From: Lycorma delicatula
Lineage: Eukaryota > Arthropoda > Insecta > Hemiptera > Fulgoridae
Direction: 5' to 3'
DNA: 64,000 nucleotides
NCBI RefSeq assembly: GCF_047948215.1
Contig: NC_134465.1
Coordinates: 53,639,841 to 53,703,840, forward strand
Shown: piece after piece, positions 55,801 to 59,714 of the stretch
Layout: every line of letters starts with the position of its first letter
How positions within the stretch are numbered: position 1 is the first letter of the stretch
Made by a program: the position numbers and the translations under genes
Notes under the pieces: generated by a model
The model's database searches: none
Told to the model about the DNA's origin: nothing
Seen by the model: the letters and a program-made list of their open reading frames with translations, nothing else

Positions 55801-56142
55801 TCCAGTTAAATGTAATCACAGTACTTAAAAAAGATTCCACAGATCCCATGGCATTAGGCATTCTTTACCACTTTTTATGTTAATTTTCTTTTACTATGAT
55901 TAATTCATCATAGCTCTATGGGAAGATGAAATGGATACTTTTAATGTGTAAAAAACCAGCATAGATTTGATTTGAACCTGGAGTCTGAATGTAAGCCTAT
56001 GAAATTACCACACATTACTTTTTAGATATAATTATTAAATTGTTTTTTTCTCTTTTTTTTATAGATGTATCGTTTAACAGTGCGGTCAAGCAAAGAAACC
56101 GTTTCACAAGAGATCTGCGAGTTACTTTCAGATCAGTTTTAA
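4589..56142 (+). CDS. AP-2alpha: AP-2 complex subunit alpha (alpha-adaptin), 15 exons, 5' end outside window
   Basis: Large alpha subunit of the heterotetrameric AP-2 adaptor, which recruits cargo, PIP2 membrane, clathrin and accessory proteins at the plasma membrane. Joining 4589-4820, 9128-9236, 10403-10553, 11192-11360, 12651-12788, 17041-17223, 28641-28772, 34509-34706, 35835-35999, 39058-39251, 44847-44976, 46111-46249, 52886-53030, 54181-54385 and 56065-56142 gives 2368 nt: one base of a split Gly codon, 788 codons and TAA. All 14 internal introns are GT-AG and phases agree. The product follows animal alpha-adaptins end to end: trunk, short hinge with DLLGL, and appendage with FFARW and GCLLRLEPN, ending LLSDQF. 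Compared with human AP2A1 about 157 N-terminal residues are missing, including the PIP2-binding patch and part of the dileucine site; their exons must lie upstream. Predicted full length is about 946 residues, close to the fly protein. No frameshift or internal stop was found. Residue numbers in the exon entries use this estimate. Confidence 0.97.
4821..6480. other. First part of intron 1, nothing recognised
   Basis: AT-rich intronic sequence with homopolymer tracts, for example poly-T at 5501-5520. No exon, transposase similarity or paired repeat was seen. Confidence 0.45.
6500..8950. repeat. Unclassified repeat-like block with imperfect 211-bp duplication
   Basis: The block is strongly A-rich on the + strand, unlike the T-rich introns around it, and changes at about 8000 to a G/A-rich segment running to about 8700 with clearly higher GC. 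Within it 7001-7130 and 7212-7343 are an imperfect direct repeat; both contain AAAATACATATATCA and ATAATCAATTTGAAAAT. No open reading frame with recognisable protein similarity was found on either strand. It could be a non-coding part of an LTR element or a large non-autonomous transposon; this is inference. Confidence 0.4.
9128..9236 (+). CDS. AP-2alpha: AP-2alpha exon 2, trunk (about residues 236-272)
   Basis: Acceptor TTGTTACAG ends at 9127 and donor GTAAAA starts at 9237. The exon reads [20 protein letters not shown] followed by [16 protein letters not shown]. This is a near-invariant trunk segment of alpha-adaptins. The exon ends after the first base of an Asp codon (phase 1), which exon 3 completes. 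Confidence 0.96.
9360..10040. repeat. Unclassified repeat ending in a perfect hairpin
   Basis: Intron 2 sequence with a moderate-GC stretch that ends in the perfect palindrome TTCCTTGTA-TGATG-TACAAGGAA at 10013-10035. The motif ACTTCCTTGTGGG near the left side (about 9379) echoes the hairpin arm. I suspect a dispersed non-coding repeat but could not define both termini, so the start is approximate. Confidence 0.35.
10403..10553 (+). CDS. AP-2alpha: AP-2alpha exon 3, trunk (about residues 272-322)
   Basis: Follows a T-rich tract and CAG at 10402; donor GTATTT at 10554. It encodes [20 protein letters not shown] and then the hallmark [20 protein letters not shown], ending in IHND plus two bases of a Ser codon. 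The [17 protein letters not shown] block is diagnostic of alpha-adaptin and separates it from gamma- and epsilon-adaptins. Confidence 0.97.
11192..11360 (+). CDS. AP-2alpha: AP-2alpha exon 4, trunk (about residues 322-378)
   Basis: Acceptor TTTTTCAG ends at 11191; donor GTATGT at 11361. It encodes [20 protein letters not shown], then [20 protein letters not shown] and [17 protein letters not shown]. The [11 protein letters not shown] motif is shared by large adaptin chains. The exon ends in phase 0. Confidence 0.96.
11606..11653 (-). repeat. Fragment of tRNA-derived SINE (family B)
   Basis: The minus strand resembles a tRNA T-arm and variable region: the + strand has GACTGGGATTCAAATCCGGA, a decayed version of the perfect GACCGGGATTCGAACCCGG at 39906-39924, followed by a segment ending GTGACACTACCAC. 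It lies in intron 4 and is only a short fragment. Confidence 0.5.
12651..12788 (+). CDS. AP-2alpha: AP-2alpha exon 5, trunk (about residues 379-424)
   Basis: Acceptor TTTTCTTCAG ends at 12650; donor GTTAGT at 12789. Exactly 46 codons: [20 protein letters not shown], then [20 protein letters not shown] and SIREEM. The initial ATG codon is internal, not a start. It corresponds to human residues beginning at the [20 protein letters not shown] stretch. Confidence 0.96.
13797..13941. other. G-run and C-run pair in AT-rich intron
   Basis: GGGTGGGGGGGTGG at 13797-13810 and CCCCCCACCCC at 13931-13941 are approximate reverse complements about 120 bp apart. They are the longest G and C runs I noticed in the window. 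They could form a long imperfect stem or be leftover element termini. No function is assigned. Confidence 0.5.
14020..15430 (+). pseudogene. Decayed non-LTR retrotransposon reverse transcriptase
   Basis: The + strand, with stops and frameshifts, carries successive reverse-transcriptase blocks: [10 protein letters not shown] near 14070, FVDLKKA near 14190, GLHQGDELS near 14370 and [11 protein letters not shown] near 14500, then HLGK near 14695. Further downstream is a segment resembling the C-terminal region of RTE-like proteins ([20 protein letters not shown] near 15030-15095). The endonuclease part is missing, so the copy is 5' truncated. It sits in intron 5 in the same orientation as AP-2alpha and is long dead. 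Confidence 0.75.
15440..17040. other. Rest of intron 5, nothing recognised
   Basis: AT-rich sequence up to the exon 6 acceptor. No coding similarity or paired repeats were recognised on either strand. Confidence 0.45.
17041..17223 (+). CDS. AP-2alpha: AP-2alpha exon 6, trunk (about residues 425-485)
   Basis: Acceptor TCTGTTGTAG ends at 17040; donor GTAATT at 17224, followed by a poly-T tract. Sixty-one codons including [40 protein letters not shown] and [15 protein letters not shown]. The exon is followed by the largest intron of the visible gene (11,417 bp), which has filled with several transposons. Confidence 0.97.
17306..18557 (-). mobile_element. Tc1/mariner-superfamily transposon, family B, TA-flanked
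   Basis: Inverted termini CAGGATGAGCAACTTAAAAC (left) and the complement of GTTTTAAATTGCTCATTCCG-like sequence (right) are flanked by TA at 17304-17305 and 18558-18559. On the minus strand a transposase starts with ATG at 18347-18349 ([20 protein letters not shown]) and ends near 17460 with [16 protein letters not shown]. These are the N- and C-terminal signatures of a common arthropod transposase type whose N-terminal domain resembles DUF4817. The reading frame is broken by many stops, so the 1252-bp element is complete in outline but inactive. Confidence 0.85.
18785..22850 (-). mobile_element. hAT-superfamily transposon relic (ZBED5-like), interrupted
   Basis: The left end CAATGTTTTTCATCC and the right end GGTTGAGAATCACTG are hAT-like inverted termini. 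They are flanked by TTTTAAAC and TTTAAACT, which share seven bases and resemble an 8-bp target duplication. The minus strand holds the transposase: an N-terminal piece at 22257-22439 ([10 protein letters not shown]), a core near 21350-21640 with CIDGTKAI and [20 protein letters not shown], and the typical C-terminus at 18942-19130 ([13 protein letters not shown] ... [15 protein letters not shown]). The C-terminus is separated from the core by an unrelated relic at about 19135-20620. Stops and frameshifts throughout. Confidence 0.8.
19135..20620 (-). pseudogene. Transposon-associated gene relic (FHQDI-type family), nested in hAT
   Basis: The minus strand from about 20560 to 19317 encodes, with frameshifts, a recognisable protein: [20 protein letters not shown], then [60 protein letters not shown] and finally [20 protein letters not shown] and [20 protein letters not shown]. 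Two intact stretches remain, 19700-19984 and 19477-19764, in different frames. The same family occurs at 565-1013 on the + strand. I know the family as repeat-encoded in many arthropods but cannot state its biochemical function. Confidence 0.7.
22985..23019. repeat. AAT trinucleotide microsatellite
   Basis: About nine AAT units in tandem, just beyond the right end of the hAT relic. Confidence 0.9.
23247..23906 (-). mobile_element. Penelope-like element fragment, GIY-YIG end between inverted repeats
   Basis: The minus strand at 23592-23825 encodes [20 protein letters not shown], then [20 protein letters not shown] and [17 protein letters not shown]. This is the GIY-YIG endonuclease domain found at the C-terminus of Penelope-like retroelements: IYIG, the EH helix and the SNxAxHxLxxGH block are all visible. 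Only this last domain is present; the reverse transcriptase is absent. 23247-23310 and 23841-23906 are inverted copies of each other and frame the fragment. A hairpin resembling a decayed hammerhead core lies at 23292-23336. Confidence 0.8.
23911..26045. other. Intron 6 stretch, nothing recognised except a CA microsatellite
   Basis: AT-rich sequence with no recognisable protein similarity on either strand. A (CA)n microsatellite of about 20 bp lies at 24681-24702. Confidence 0.45.
26046..27377 (-). mobile_element. Tc1/mariner-superfamily transposon, family C, TA-flanked
   Basis: Termini ACGGGTGTTTCAAAAAGGAT (left) and the complement ATGGATGTTTCAAAAAGGAT (right) are flanked by TA at 26044-26045 and 27378-27379. 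On the minus strand the transposase begins at 27190 ([20 protein letters not shown]), continues [20 protein letters not shown] near 27040, and ends at 26215-26421 with [20 protein letters not shown] and [15 protein letters not shown]. The [19 protein letters not shown] block precedes the last catalytic helix in this type. Stops and frameshifts make it inactive. Length 1332 bp, close to complete. Confidence 0.87.
27380..28640. other. End of intron 6, nothing recognised
   Basis: AT-rich sequence between the family C transposon and exon 7. No repeats or coding similarity were recognised. Confidence 0.45.
28641..28772 (+). CDS. AP-2alpha: AP-2alpha exon 7, trunk (about residues 486-529)
   Basis: Acceptor ATTTTTTCAG ends at 28640; donor GTAAAT at 28773. 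Forty-four codons: [40 protein letters not shown] and LHSK. This is an almost invariant trunk segment. An RTE-type insertion begins only about 220 bp downstream of the donor. Confidence 0.97.
28996..29768 (-). pseudogene. RTE-type non-LTR retrotransposon, short 3' fragment
   Basis: The minus strand carries the end of the RTE-type polyprotein: an open stretch 29077-29475 ([49 protein letters not shown]) and, upstream, the FADD region near 29680. It is a truncated duplicate of 29769-30563. Stops arise at CGA to TGA changes. An 84-bp segment is missing relative to the longer copy, at an 8-bp CCATCTTT repeat. The 3' end has the A-rich tail seen as T-rich sequence at 28996-29022. Confidence 0.85.
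29769..32290 (-). mobile_element. RTE-type non-LTR retrotransposon, 5'-truncated, 808-codon open frame
   Basis: The minus strand 32252-29826 is open for 808 codons. Order: the second half of an apurinic-like endonuclease ([10 protein letters not shown] near residue 34, [29 protein letters not shown]), then reverse transcriptase with [27 protein letters not shown], the [14 protein letters not shown] block, [10 protein letters not shown] at 30471-30482 on the + map, and [10 protein letters not shown], then a C-terminal region with LYGSETWTI. Homologous sequence extends only to about 32285, so the endonuclease start is lost. The usual GQRQGCSLSP motif has Arg for Gly here. The frame is unusually well kept compared with the other repeats, suggesting a recent insertion in intron 7 against the gene. 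Confidence 0.93.
32770..34405 (+). mobile_element. Composite mariner relic in intron 7
   Basis: The surest part is 34000-34310 on the + strand, which encodes HDNVCPHIT, then [41 protein letters not shown] and [11 protein letters not shown]. This is the catalytic C-terminal half of a mariner transposase, with HPPYSPxxAPSxYxLF intact but stops elsewhere. The ends may be AAGGTATGACTACTAAATAT near 32770 and the complement of TTTATGAACATGCCTCGTAT near 34403, which resemble each other only partly. The middle (32850-33900) is not clearly transposase and may include another insertion. Outer boundaries are tentative. Confidence 0.55.
33202..33268. other. Cluster of three perfect hairpins
   Basis: GGAGCCTCTG-CCAA-CAGAGGCTCC at 33202-33225 (10-bp arms), GTTGGC-TCT-GCCAAC at 33231-33245 (6-bp arms) and CTGTTGG-TGAG-CCAACAG at 33251-33268 (7-bp arms) follow one another. 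They share the CCAACAG word. The segment is much richer in GC than its surroundings. Confidence 0.75.
34509..34706 (+). CDS. AP-2alpha: AP-2alpha exon 8, trunk (about residues 530-595)
   Basis: Acceptor TTTTTACAG ends at 34508; donor GTAAGT at 34707. Sixty-six codons: [40 protein letters not shown], then [20 protein letters not shown] and ASTDVL. The VELQQRA/AELQQRA signature near the end of the trunk is conserved. Confidence 0.97.
34710..35834. other. Intron 8, no gene recognised
   Basis: AT-rich intron. A 30-bp unit occurs twice at 35341-35400 (GAACAGCTGCATTTTGATGG and GAACAACCACATTTTGGTGG, both followed by GCTTCA). Nothing else was recognised. Confidence 0.5.
35835..35999 (+). CDS. AP-2alpha: AP-2alpha exon 9, end of trunk and start of hinge (about residues 596-650)
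   Basis: Acceptor TTTATTTAG ends at 35834; donor GTGAGT at 36000. It reads [20 protein letters not shown] and LKKKKPGR, the conserved end of the trunk. It then becomes low-complexity Ala/Ser/Thr/Pro ([13 protein letters not shown]), the start of the flexible hinge, and ends in phase 0. Confidence 0.95.
36002..37518. other. First part of intron 9, nothing recognised
   Basis: AT-rich intronic sequence between exon 9 and the hAT-like element; no coding or repeat similarity identified. Confidence 0.45.
37527..37979. mobile_element. Non-autonomous hAT-like element with perfect 8-bp target duplication
   Basis: The 453-bp segment is flanked by identical ATTAATTG at 37519-37526 and 37980-37987, the 8-bp duplication length of hAT transposons. 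Its left end TCTGTGGTTCCCAACCTGTG resembles the CAGTGGTTCCCAACC terminus common in hAT elements, and its right end (ATGGATTGCTGG) is a weak inverted match. GCAGAGCCC near the left and GGCTCTGTG near the right are also complementary. It has no transposase frame, so it would need one supplied in trans. Confidence 0.75.
38520..38860 (+). repeat. Direct duplication flanking exon 10, left copy
   Basis: About 341 bp nearly identical to 39340-39681 in the same orientation; differences are a handful of substitutions and small indels (for example an extra GTT unit in the right copy). It contains no coding sequence. Together with the right copy it brackets exon 10 at a spacing of about 820 bp. Confidence 0.93.
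39058..39251 (+). CDS. AP-2alpha: AP-2alpha exon 10, hinge (about residues 651-715)
   Basis: Acceptor TTTACAG ends at 39057; donor GTAAGC at 39252. It encodes an Asn/Ser/Thr/Pro/Ala-rich hinge that includes [15 protein letters not shown] and VLIDVLGE, equivalent to the human DLLGL and LLVDVF stretches. The rest is poorly conserved, as expected for a linker. The exon is 194 nt, not a multiple of three, so losing it would shift the frame and remove the appendage. A 341-bp direct duplication flanks this exon on both sides. Confidence 0.93.
39340..39681 (+). repeat. Direct duplication flanking exon 10, right copy
   Basis: Counterpart of 38520-38860. It begins at ATCATAATCATTCACATTAT and ends at about ATCTATATAAATAG, after which the two sides diverge. 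The low divergence points to a recent duplication within the intron or an assembly artefact. Confidence 0.93.
39830..39945 (-). repeat. tRNA-derived SINE fragment (family B)
   Basis: The minus strand contains a perfect tRNA T-arm and internal promoter B box, GGGTTCGAATCCCGG, seen on the + strand as CCGGGATTCGAACCCGGG at 39908-39925. The left side (TAACCTCCGGGACCACCATT) is the body. No acceptor stem or anticodon arm can be folded around it, so it is not a tRNA gene. A decayed relative lies at 11606-11653. Confidence 0.65.
39991..41267 (+). mobile_element. Tc1/mariner-superfamily element, family A, longer copy
   Basis: Inverted termini CCAGGTGATCAAAAAGGACT and the complement of AGTCCTTTTTGAATCACTTGG are flanked by TA at 39989-39990 and 41268-41269. 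The + strand, broken by stops and frameshifts, contains a helix-turn-helix region ([10 protein letters not shown] near 40225), the first catalytic block ([14 protein letters not shown] near 40593-40635), a DGAPPHY block near 40827-40850, GRWIGR-like sequence near 40890, and the C-terminus [13 protein letters not shown] near 41080. At 1277 bp it is nearly full length. It is the same family as 2375-3283, in opposite orientation. Confidence 0.87.
42071..42356 (-). repeat. tRNA-derived SINE (family A), nearly complete
   Basis: On the minus strand the head begins ACCGACCGGGTTGGTCTAGT and has an A-box-like GGTCTAGTGGTGAA (complement of 42329-42342) and a B-box-like GCGTTCAAGTCCTAG (complement of 42272-42286), about 45 bp apart as in RNA polymerase III tRNA promoters. 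The body follows to about 42071. No protein is encoded; mobilisation would depend on a LINE. Confidence 0.75.
42506..43817 (-). mobile_element. mariner transposon, TA-flanked, inactive
   Basis: Inverted termini CGAGATCTGTAAATAAAGTA and the complement TGAGGTCTTAAATAAAGAAA are flanked by TA at 42504-42505 and 43818-43819. The minus strand has an open stretch at 43091-43375 with [40 protein letters not shown] and [20 protein letters not shown]: the linker and first catalytic region of a mariner transposase. The expected GDE(S/T)W has been altered to VMNLVYL. 42534-42597 and 42598-42661 are a 64-bp tandem duplication differing at one base. Size 1312 bp, close to an intact mariner. Confidence 0.9.
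43820..44846. other. End of intron 10, low-complexity, nothing recognised
   Basis: AT-rich sequence with several short repeats, for example AAAGATTGATT near 43938-43988. No coding similarity. Confidence 0.45.
44847..44976 (+). CDS. AP-2alpha: AP-2alpha exon 11, start of appendage (about residues 715-758)
   Basis: Acceptor TTCTGTTACAG ends at 44846; donor GTAATT at 44977. The first base completes Lys, then [40 protein letters not shown] and PLQ. This begins the immunoglobulin-like subdomain of the alpha appendage. The LFYGNKTS segment contributes to the accessory-protein docking surface in known structures. Confidence 0.97.
44980..46110. other. Intron 11, nothing recognised
   Basis: AT-rich intron with AAT and AAAT microsatellite-like runs near 45065-45090. 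No transposon or coding similarity seen. Confidence 0.45.
46111..46249 (+). CDS. AP-2alpha: AP-2alpha exon 12, appendage (about residues 759-805)
   Basis: A long poly-T tract leads to CATATACAG at 46110; donor GTATTT at 46250. It encodes [40 protein letters not shown] and CVEDYL, with one base of the next codon. It matches the beta-sandwich part of the appendage, and the GAQIQQ motif is conserved. Confidence 0.95.
46640..47050 (-). pseudogene. Tc1/mariner-type transposase C-terminal fragment
   Basis: The minus strand carries [20 protein letters not shown] near 46900-46965 and, in another frame, VTPVMI followed by [12 protein letters not shown] near 46790-46850. These correspond to the [17 protein letters not shown] block and the C-terminus of the transposase type found at 39991-41267 and 26046-27377. 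Termini were not found. It is a short relic in intron 12. Confidence 0.65.
47533..49719 (-). mobile_element. Penelope-like retroelement between inverted repeats
   Basis: The minus strand encodes, with breaks, [17 protein letters not shown] and [19 protein letters not shown] (about 49240-49110), [18 protein letters not shown] near 48960, [20 protein letters not shown] (about 48830-48770), [18 protein letters not shown] (about 48720-48660), RENN and [19 protein letters not shown]. It ends with a GIY-YIG domain (about 48120-47950: [25 protein letters not shown]). YVDD is the reverse transcriptase catalytic motif. Order and motifs fit Penelope-like elements. The unit is framed by inverted repeats 47533-47841 and 49401-49719. 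Confidence 0.88.
49735..50110 (-). pseudogene. mariner transposase fragment
   Basis: An open stretch on the minus strand starts [15 protein letters not shown] and ends with [20 protein letters not shown] and FYKEFTKLG. This resembles a mariner transposase: the VFWDxxGVLL...GTTI block at the start and the KxWLA...ELxDxVNxW...FYxEGxxKL tail at the end. The DN and PPYSPDLAPSD blocks between are scrambled. It abuts the right inverted repeat of the Penelope-like element. Confidence 0.55.
50810..51795 (+). pseudogene. Tc1/mariner-type transposon relic, left end and transposase pieces
   Basis: Starts with CAGGGTGTCCCATTTAAAAT after TA (50808-50809). On the + strand, from ATG at 51036, it carries [20 protein letters not shown] and LRLVVKFRE, then [15 protein letters not shown], then [11 protein letters not shown] and [13 protein letters not shown] (first catalytic Asp block), and near 51705 DRIICP followed by [14 protein letters not shown]. 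This is the same transposase type as families A-C. No matching right terminus was seen. Confidence 0.7.
51969..52024. other. Two adjacent perfect hairpins
   Basis: CCTTCAGGGT-AGT-ACCCTGAAGG at 51969-51991 (10-bp arms, 3-nt loop) is followed two bases later by TTTATTCAATTTTT-GCA-AAAAATTGAATAAA at 51994-52024 (14-bp arms, 3-nt loop). Both arms are perfect. They lie in intron 12 downstream of the transposase relic. Confidence 0.85.
52030..52885. other. End of intron 12, nothing recognised
   Basis: AT-rich sequence up to exon 13. No recognisable coding or repeat termini. Confidence 0.4.
52886..53030 (+). CDS. AP-2alpha: AP-2alpha exon 13, appendage platform (about residues 805-853)
   Basis: Acceptor TTTTTATAG ends at 52885; donor GTAAGT at 53031. 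It encodes [40 protein letters not shown] and FARWKNLGG. The Trp in FFARW corresponds to the Trp (W840 in mouse alpha-C) that binds DPF/DPW motifs of endocytic accessory proteins, so the main interaction site is preserved. Confidence 0.97.
53035..54180. other. Intron 13, nothing recognised
   Basis: T-rich intron with no recognisable transposon or RNA gene. Confidence 0.5.
54181..54385 (+). CDS. AP-2alpha: AP-2alpha exon 14, appendage platform (about residues 853-921)
   Basis: Acceptor AATTTTTAG ends at 54180; donor GTAAGT at 54386. It reads [40 protein letters not shown], then [20 protein letters not shown] and LEPNRQAQ. The GxxLLD.(V/I)DPNPENFV and GCLLRLEPN segments are hallmark appendage sequence. 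Confidence 0.97.
54880..55400 (+). pseudogene. mariner transposase C-terminal fragment
   Basis: The + strand carries [14 protein letters not shown] near 54904-54945, then, in shifted frames, [17 protein letters not shown] (about 55017-55070), [14 protein letters not shown] (about 55107-55150), [20 protein letters not shown] near 55165-55225 and NWLAGLRFT. These match the catalytic half of a mariner transposase: HxDNAxAHTS and the HPPYSPDLAPSDYFLFxxLK block, here decayed. No termini found; intron 14. Confidence 0.75.
55405..56064. other. End of intron 14, nothing recognised
   Basis: Moderately AT-rich sequence with no clear feature before the exon 15 acceptor. Confidence 0.4.
56065..56142 (+). 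CDS. AP-2alpha: AP-2alpha exon 15, C-terminus with stop codon (about residues 922-946)
   Basis: Acceptor TTTTTATAG ends at 56064. Encodes [20 protein letters not shown] and LSDQF, then TAA at 56140-56142. It aligns to the human C-terminus [20 protein letters not shown], and the protein ends at the expected place. The 3' UTR follows directly. Confidence 0.97.
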   Translation: MYRLTVRSSKETVSQEICELLSDQF

Positions 56143-56376
56143 TTTTTAAGATTGTAAAACTGATTTATAATGAATGGATTTATTAAGAGAGGTACACACC
56201 TTTTTTGTTTGTTTTTTCTAATTATTATTGAATTGTTAATTTATTACATTGCATTGATGATTAATGGTCAACCAGACTATTGCTTCTTATACTGACCGTA
56301 GCAGAAAGAAAAAATTTATATATAACACAAAAATGATTGAACAATGATGTTATTATCTTTAAGATTTATTACCATA

Positions 56377-56378
<2 letters not shown>

Positions 56379-56438
<60 letters not shown>
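56379..56438. repeat. (AT)30 microsatellite in the 3' UTR region
   Basis: Thirty uninterrupted AT units about 240 bp after the AP-2alpha stop codon. It would be transcribed if the distal poly(A) signals are used and would form a long self-complementary AU hairpin. Confidence 0.95.
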
Positions 56439-56442
<4 letters not shown>

Positions 56443-57631
56443 AAATGAAATATATTAAAAGAGATAGTGATCTGGTCATAAAAGTGAACTTTATGTCATT
56501 AATTTTGAGGTATTTTATATACCATGTAAGTATGTATATTTATAAAATACATTACTGTATGATGAAATACAAAAAAAAAGAACTGATATTAGTTAAAATT
56601 ATAAAATAACATTATAATTGTATGTTGTTATTTATTGTAGTATTTATTAATAATAATAATAATATTATTATTATTGATGATATAAGTATTTATGTTCCAA
56701 TTAAACTTCTTTATTATGTAATTGATTTTTTTGATTAAGTTACATAATTACAAATTTATTATTTTGTTATTATTTATTTGTTTGTTGTAATTAACTATTA
56801 TTAATATCATTTATTCAAGTCCTATTATGATTGATTTATTTGAGGTTGATGAGAAAGAAACGCCTGCCAATGCACAGTAACTGGTTTGTATTCTACATCA
56901 CTTGATGTTGCTTGTTGCTGGTTTTATTCCTCTGAAGTTTAGTACTGATGGTTCCAGTATTATTGAATGTGCATTAATTCTTTGTGTGGCAATATGTTAC
57001 TTGAGTAGGAGCAGTTGTAAGACTTAAAATTGGCAAATACATATTTTAGGCTAATGCAGGCCCAAAATTCCACAGAAAATTCAATTTTTCATCAGATGAA
57101 AATCTTTATCATTTTTATTTATCTTTAATCTAATTAAAGAAAAAATTTGAAAATTTTTATTTATGTTTTAGTTTTTGATTATTTTGATAAATTAATGAGT
57201 TTTTTATGGTTTACTTAATTAAAAATGTATACAGCATTGACACTAATTTGATTATACAGAGAAACATACCTACATTTTTCCTTAATTTATTTTTATTAAA
57301 AAGTAAAAAGTCATTTATCTTGCATGAGAAAAAAATTAGGAATGTCATCATTATTATTATTATTATATAAGCATATGCAAAATGGATAAAATTTTGTTCC
57401 CTTCTATTTATGCTGCTAGTTTATCACTTTTTACTGTTCTAAGAACGATAATGCAGCATATTTCTCATATCAATATGCTTACCTCCACCGTAGGCAAAGA
57501 ATAATGTTACTAATTGTTTACTATAGAAGGCTATTTGATATCAGAATTATTATTGTTATATATGTCACTTAAGCGGCTCTGTAATTTTTAAATATTTTTT
57601 TAAAAACATTACCAAGTGTAAAACGATTGTA

Positions 57632-57911
57632 AATAAAATTATATTTTGCATGCCTTTAATAACTTTATGACTTAACACAAAGAAAAATTTAAGTTGAATT
57701 TAAAATGGACTAAATTTAATGAATATGATAAACATTATAACTTTTTCTAAGGTTTATTAATCTTCAACTGAATTATTGCTTGGTTATCATTGAAAACAGT
57801 TTAATCATTATTATTGCTGTTCTATACATTTTTTTTCTGTAATCTGTGTATTGTTGACCGAGAATAATATCAACAGAAATCAATTTCTTGAGTGATAAAA
57901 TTTCCAATAAA
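57632..57911 (+). promoter_or_regulatory. Candidate poly(A) signals for AP-2alpha
   Basis: The first canonical AATAAA hexamers I find after the stop codon are at 57632-57637 and 57906-57911. The second is followed within about 10 bp by a GT-rich tract (TTTGTGTTTG), as in a cleavage-site context. An ATTAAA variant occurs earlier at 56440-56445, just after the (AT)n tract. In DNA this AT-rich the hexamer is common by chance, so the true 3' end is unknown. Confidence 0.3.
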
Positions 57912-59671
57912 ATTAAATTTGTGTTTGCCTGAAATGAGACATGATTTTGTTTTTTATTATACTGTGGTCAAAAGTTGAGCATCTAAAAAAATATCAATAA
58001 ATAATAAAACTATTACTAGATTCCATTATTTTAATATTATTTATGAAAATACCTTTTATATAACTATATTTTTTTCAGTTTCAATTTTTATGTTGATTCT
58101 CATTTCTTAAAACATTTAGAACTGTTATGACAAACTGATAGCATTATTTTTTTAGAAGTTTTCACAGGAAAAAATTTGGTGATATATCAAGAGATGGCCC
58201 ATGATTCTTTAAAATGAGATCAAATATATTCATGTTCTTAGCTACTGCATTGCATAAATTTATCTTTAAAATTGTGTTTTTACTTCTGAATTTGAAACTG
58301 CAAATCTGTATGCTCATGACTACTTAACTTAAACACAATGATGATATCATTGTAGCTGTAATAAAAATACAACTGCTTAACCTTTCTAATACTACTTTAT
58401 TTTTTATTGAATGGAATACCCACTCATTACTCAAGTATGTGGAGTTACTTTTCAGTGATGAGGAATTATTTTTATTTTTTATTTTAATGGTCATCCAAAT
58501 CTCTCTTTTTCTGTAATTTGCATTATAATTGAAAGTCCAGGTATTTTTTTTTTTTTTGTTAATTTTGAAACTCTTAAATTAATAAAATTTTGGCACTTAT
58601 CCAAACTGATGAATGCCTTAGTAAATTTTTAGTTATGTATCATCACAAGAATACCTGAGTATTACTACATGTATACATGTAAAAATAGAGCACAGTTGCA
58701 ATGGGCCTAGATGGGATTATTATGTGGTAATCGTTGATGCTAGCATTATATAATGCTAGTGTCCTTACAATAGTCTTAACATAGACTGAACTGCATTTGT
58801 TGATATTAGATTTAACTTATCAATAGCAAATGAAGTTAATTTTAAAGTCGATTTGGTATAATTTATGACAATTTAAACATTATTGTGGTTATGCTGCTGT
58901 GACAATATTAAACTACAGATTAAGTATGAAAACGAGTATATCTGGTAGGCTGTAAAGCTATACAGTAGCTGTTACGTTTATATAAAATTGATTGTTAAAA
59001 GTTTAAATGTTATGATCTACATTATTTAAGCCTTTTTCTTCCATATGAAATTATCATATCAGTTATAGGAAAAATAGGAAGTAAATTCTTATGTATCACT
59101 ACATATAGTCAGTGGAGTTATTGATAATTATTTATTTTAAATGCTTATAAAATTTTTTTTGTTGGTCTATAATTTTTATTTTGGAATAAAATCTGGGCAA
59201 TTGAGATCATGTAATGTAGATATCAAGCCAGTAATATTGCACAAGTTCTTTAAAAAAAAATCCAGTTGTCTCTTTCTTATTAATCCTTATGATCTATCTT
59301 GCTTCTATATAAATTTACTTTAAAAATAGTCTGATGTAATAGTAGTGTATTTAGAACATTATAATTTTATTCTTTTTTTATTCATGAGTGTAATGTTTTC
59401 TCATTATTGTTACATTACATTACTAATTATTTATTTTTCAGAATTAAAAATTATTTTATTGCTGTAGTTAATTATATGAAATGCGTTAGATAATTATACT
59501 TTCATATAAATTTCTATTTTTTTTTTTAATTTGTGTTTTTATTTTTTTTTATTGTATCTTTTATTTTTTACCATTTTATGTAACTTTATTTATAAATTTG
59601 TATTATATTAATAACAATTAAAATTATTATTATTATTATTATTATTATAATATATTTATATGTATAATTTT

Positions 59672-59676
<5 letters not shown>

Positions 59677-59710
<34 letters not shown>
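59677..59710. repeat. (TA)17 microsatellite
   Basis: Seventeen uninterrupted TA units, preceded by an ATT-rich tract. Confidence 0.92.
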
Positions 59711-59714
<4 letters not shown>

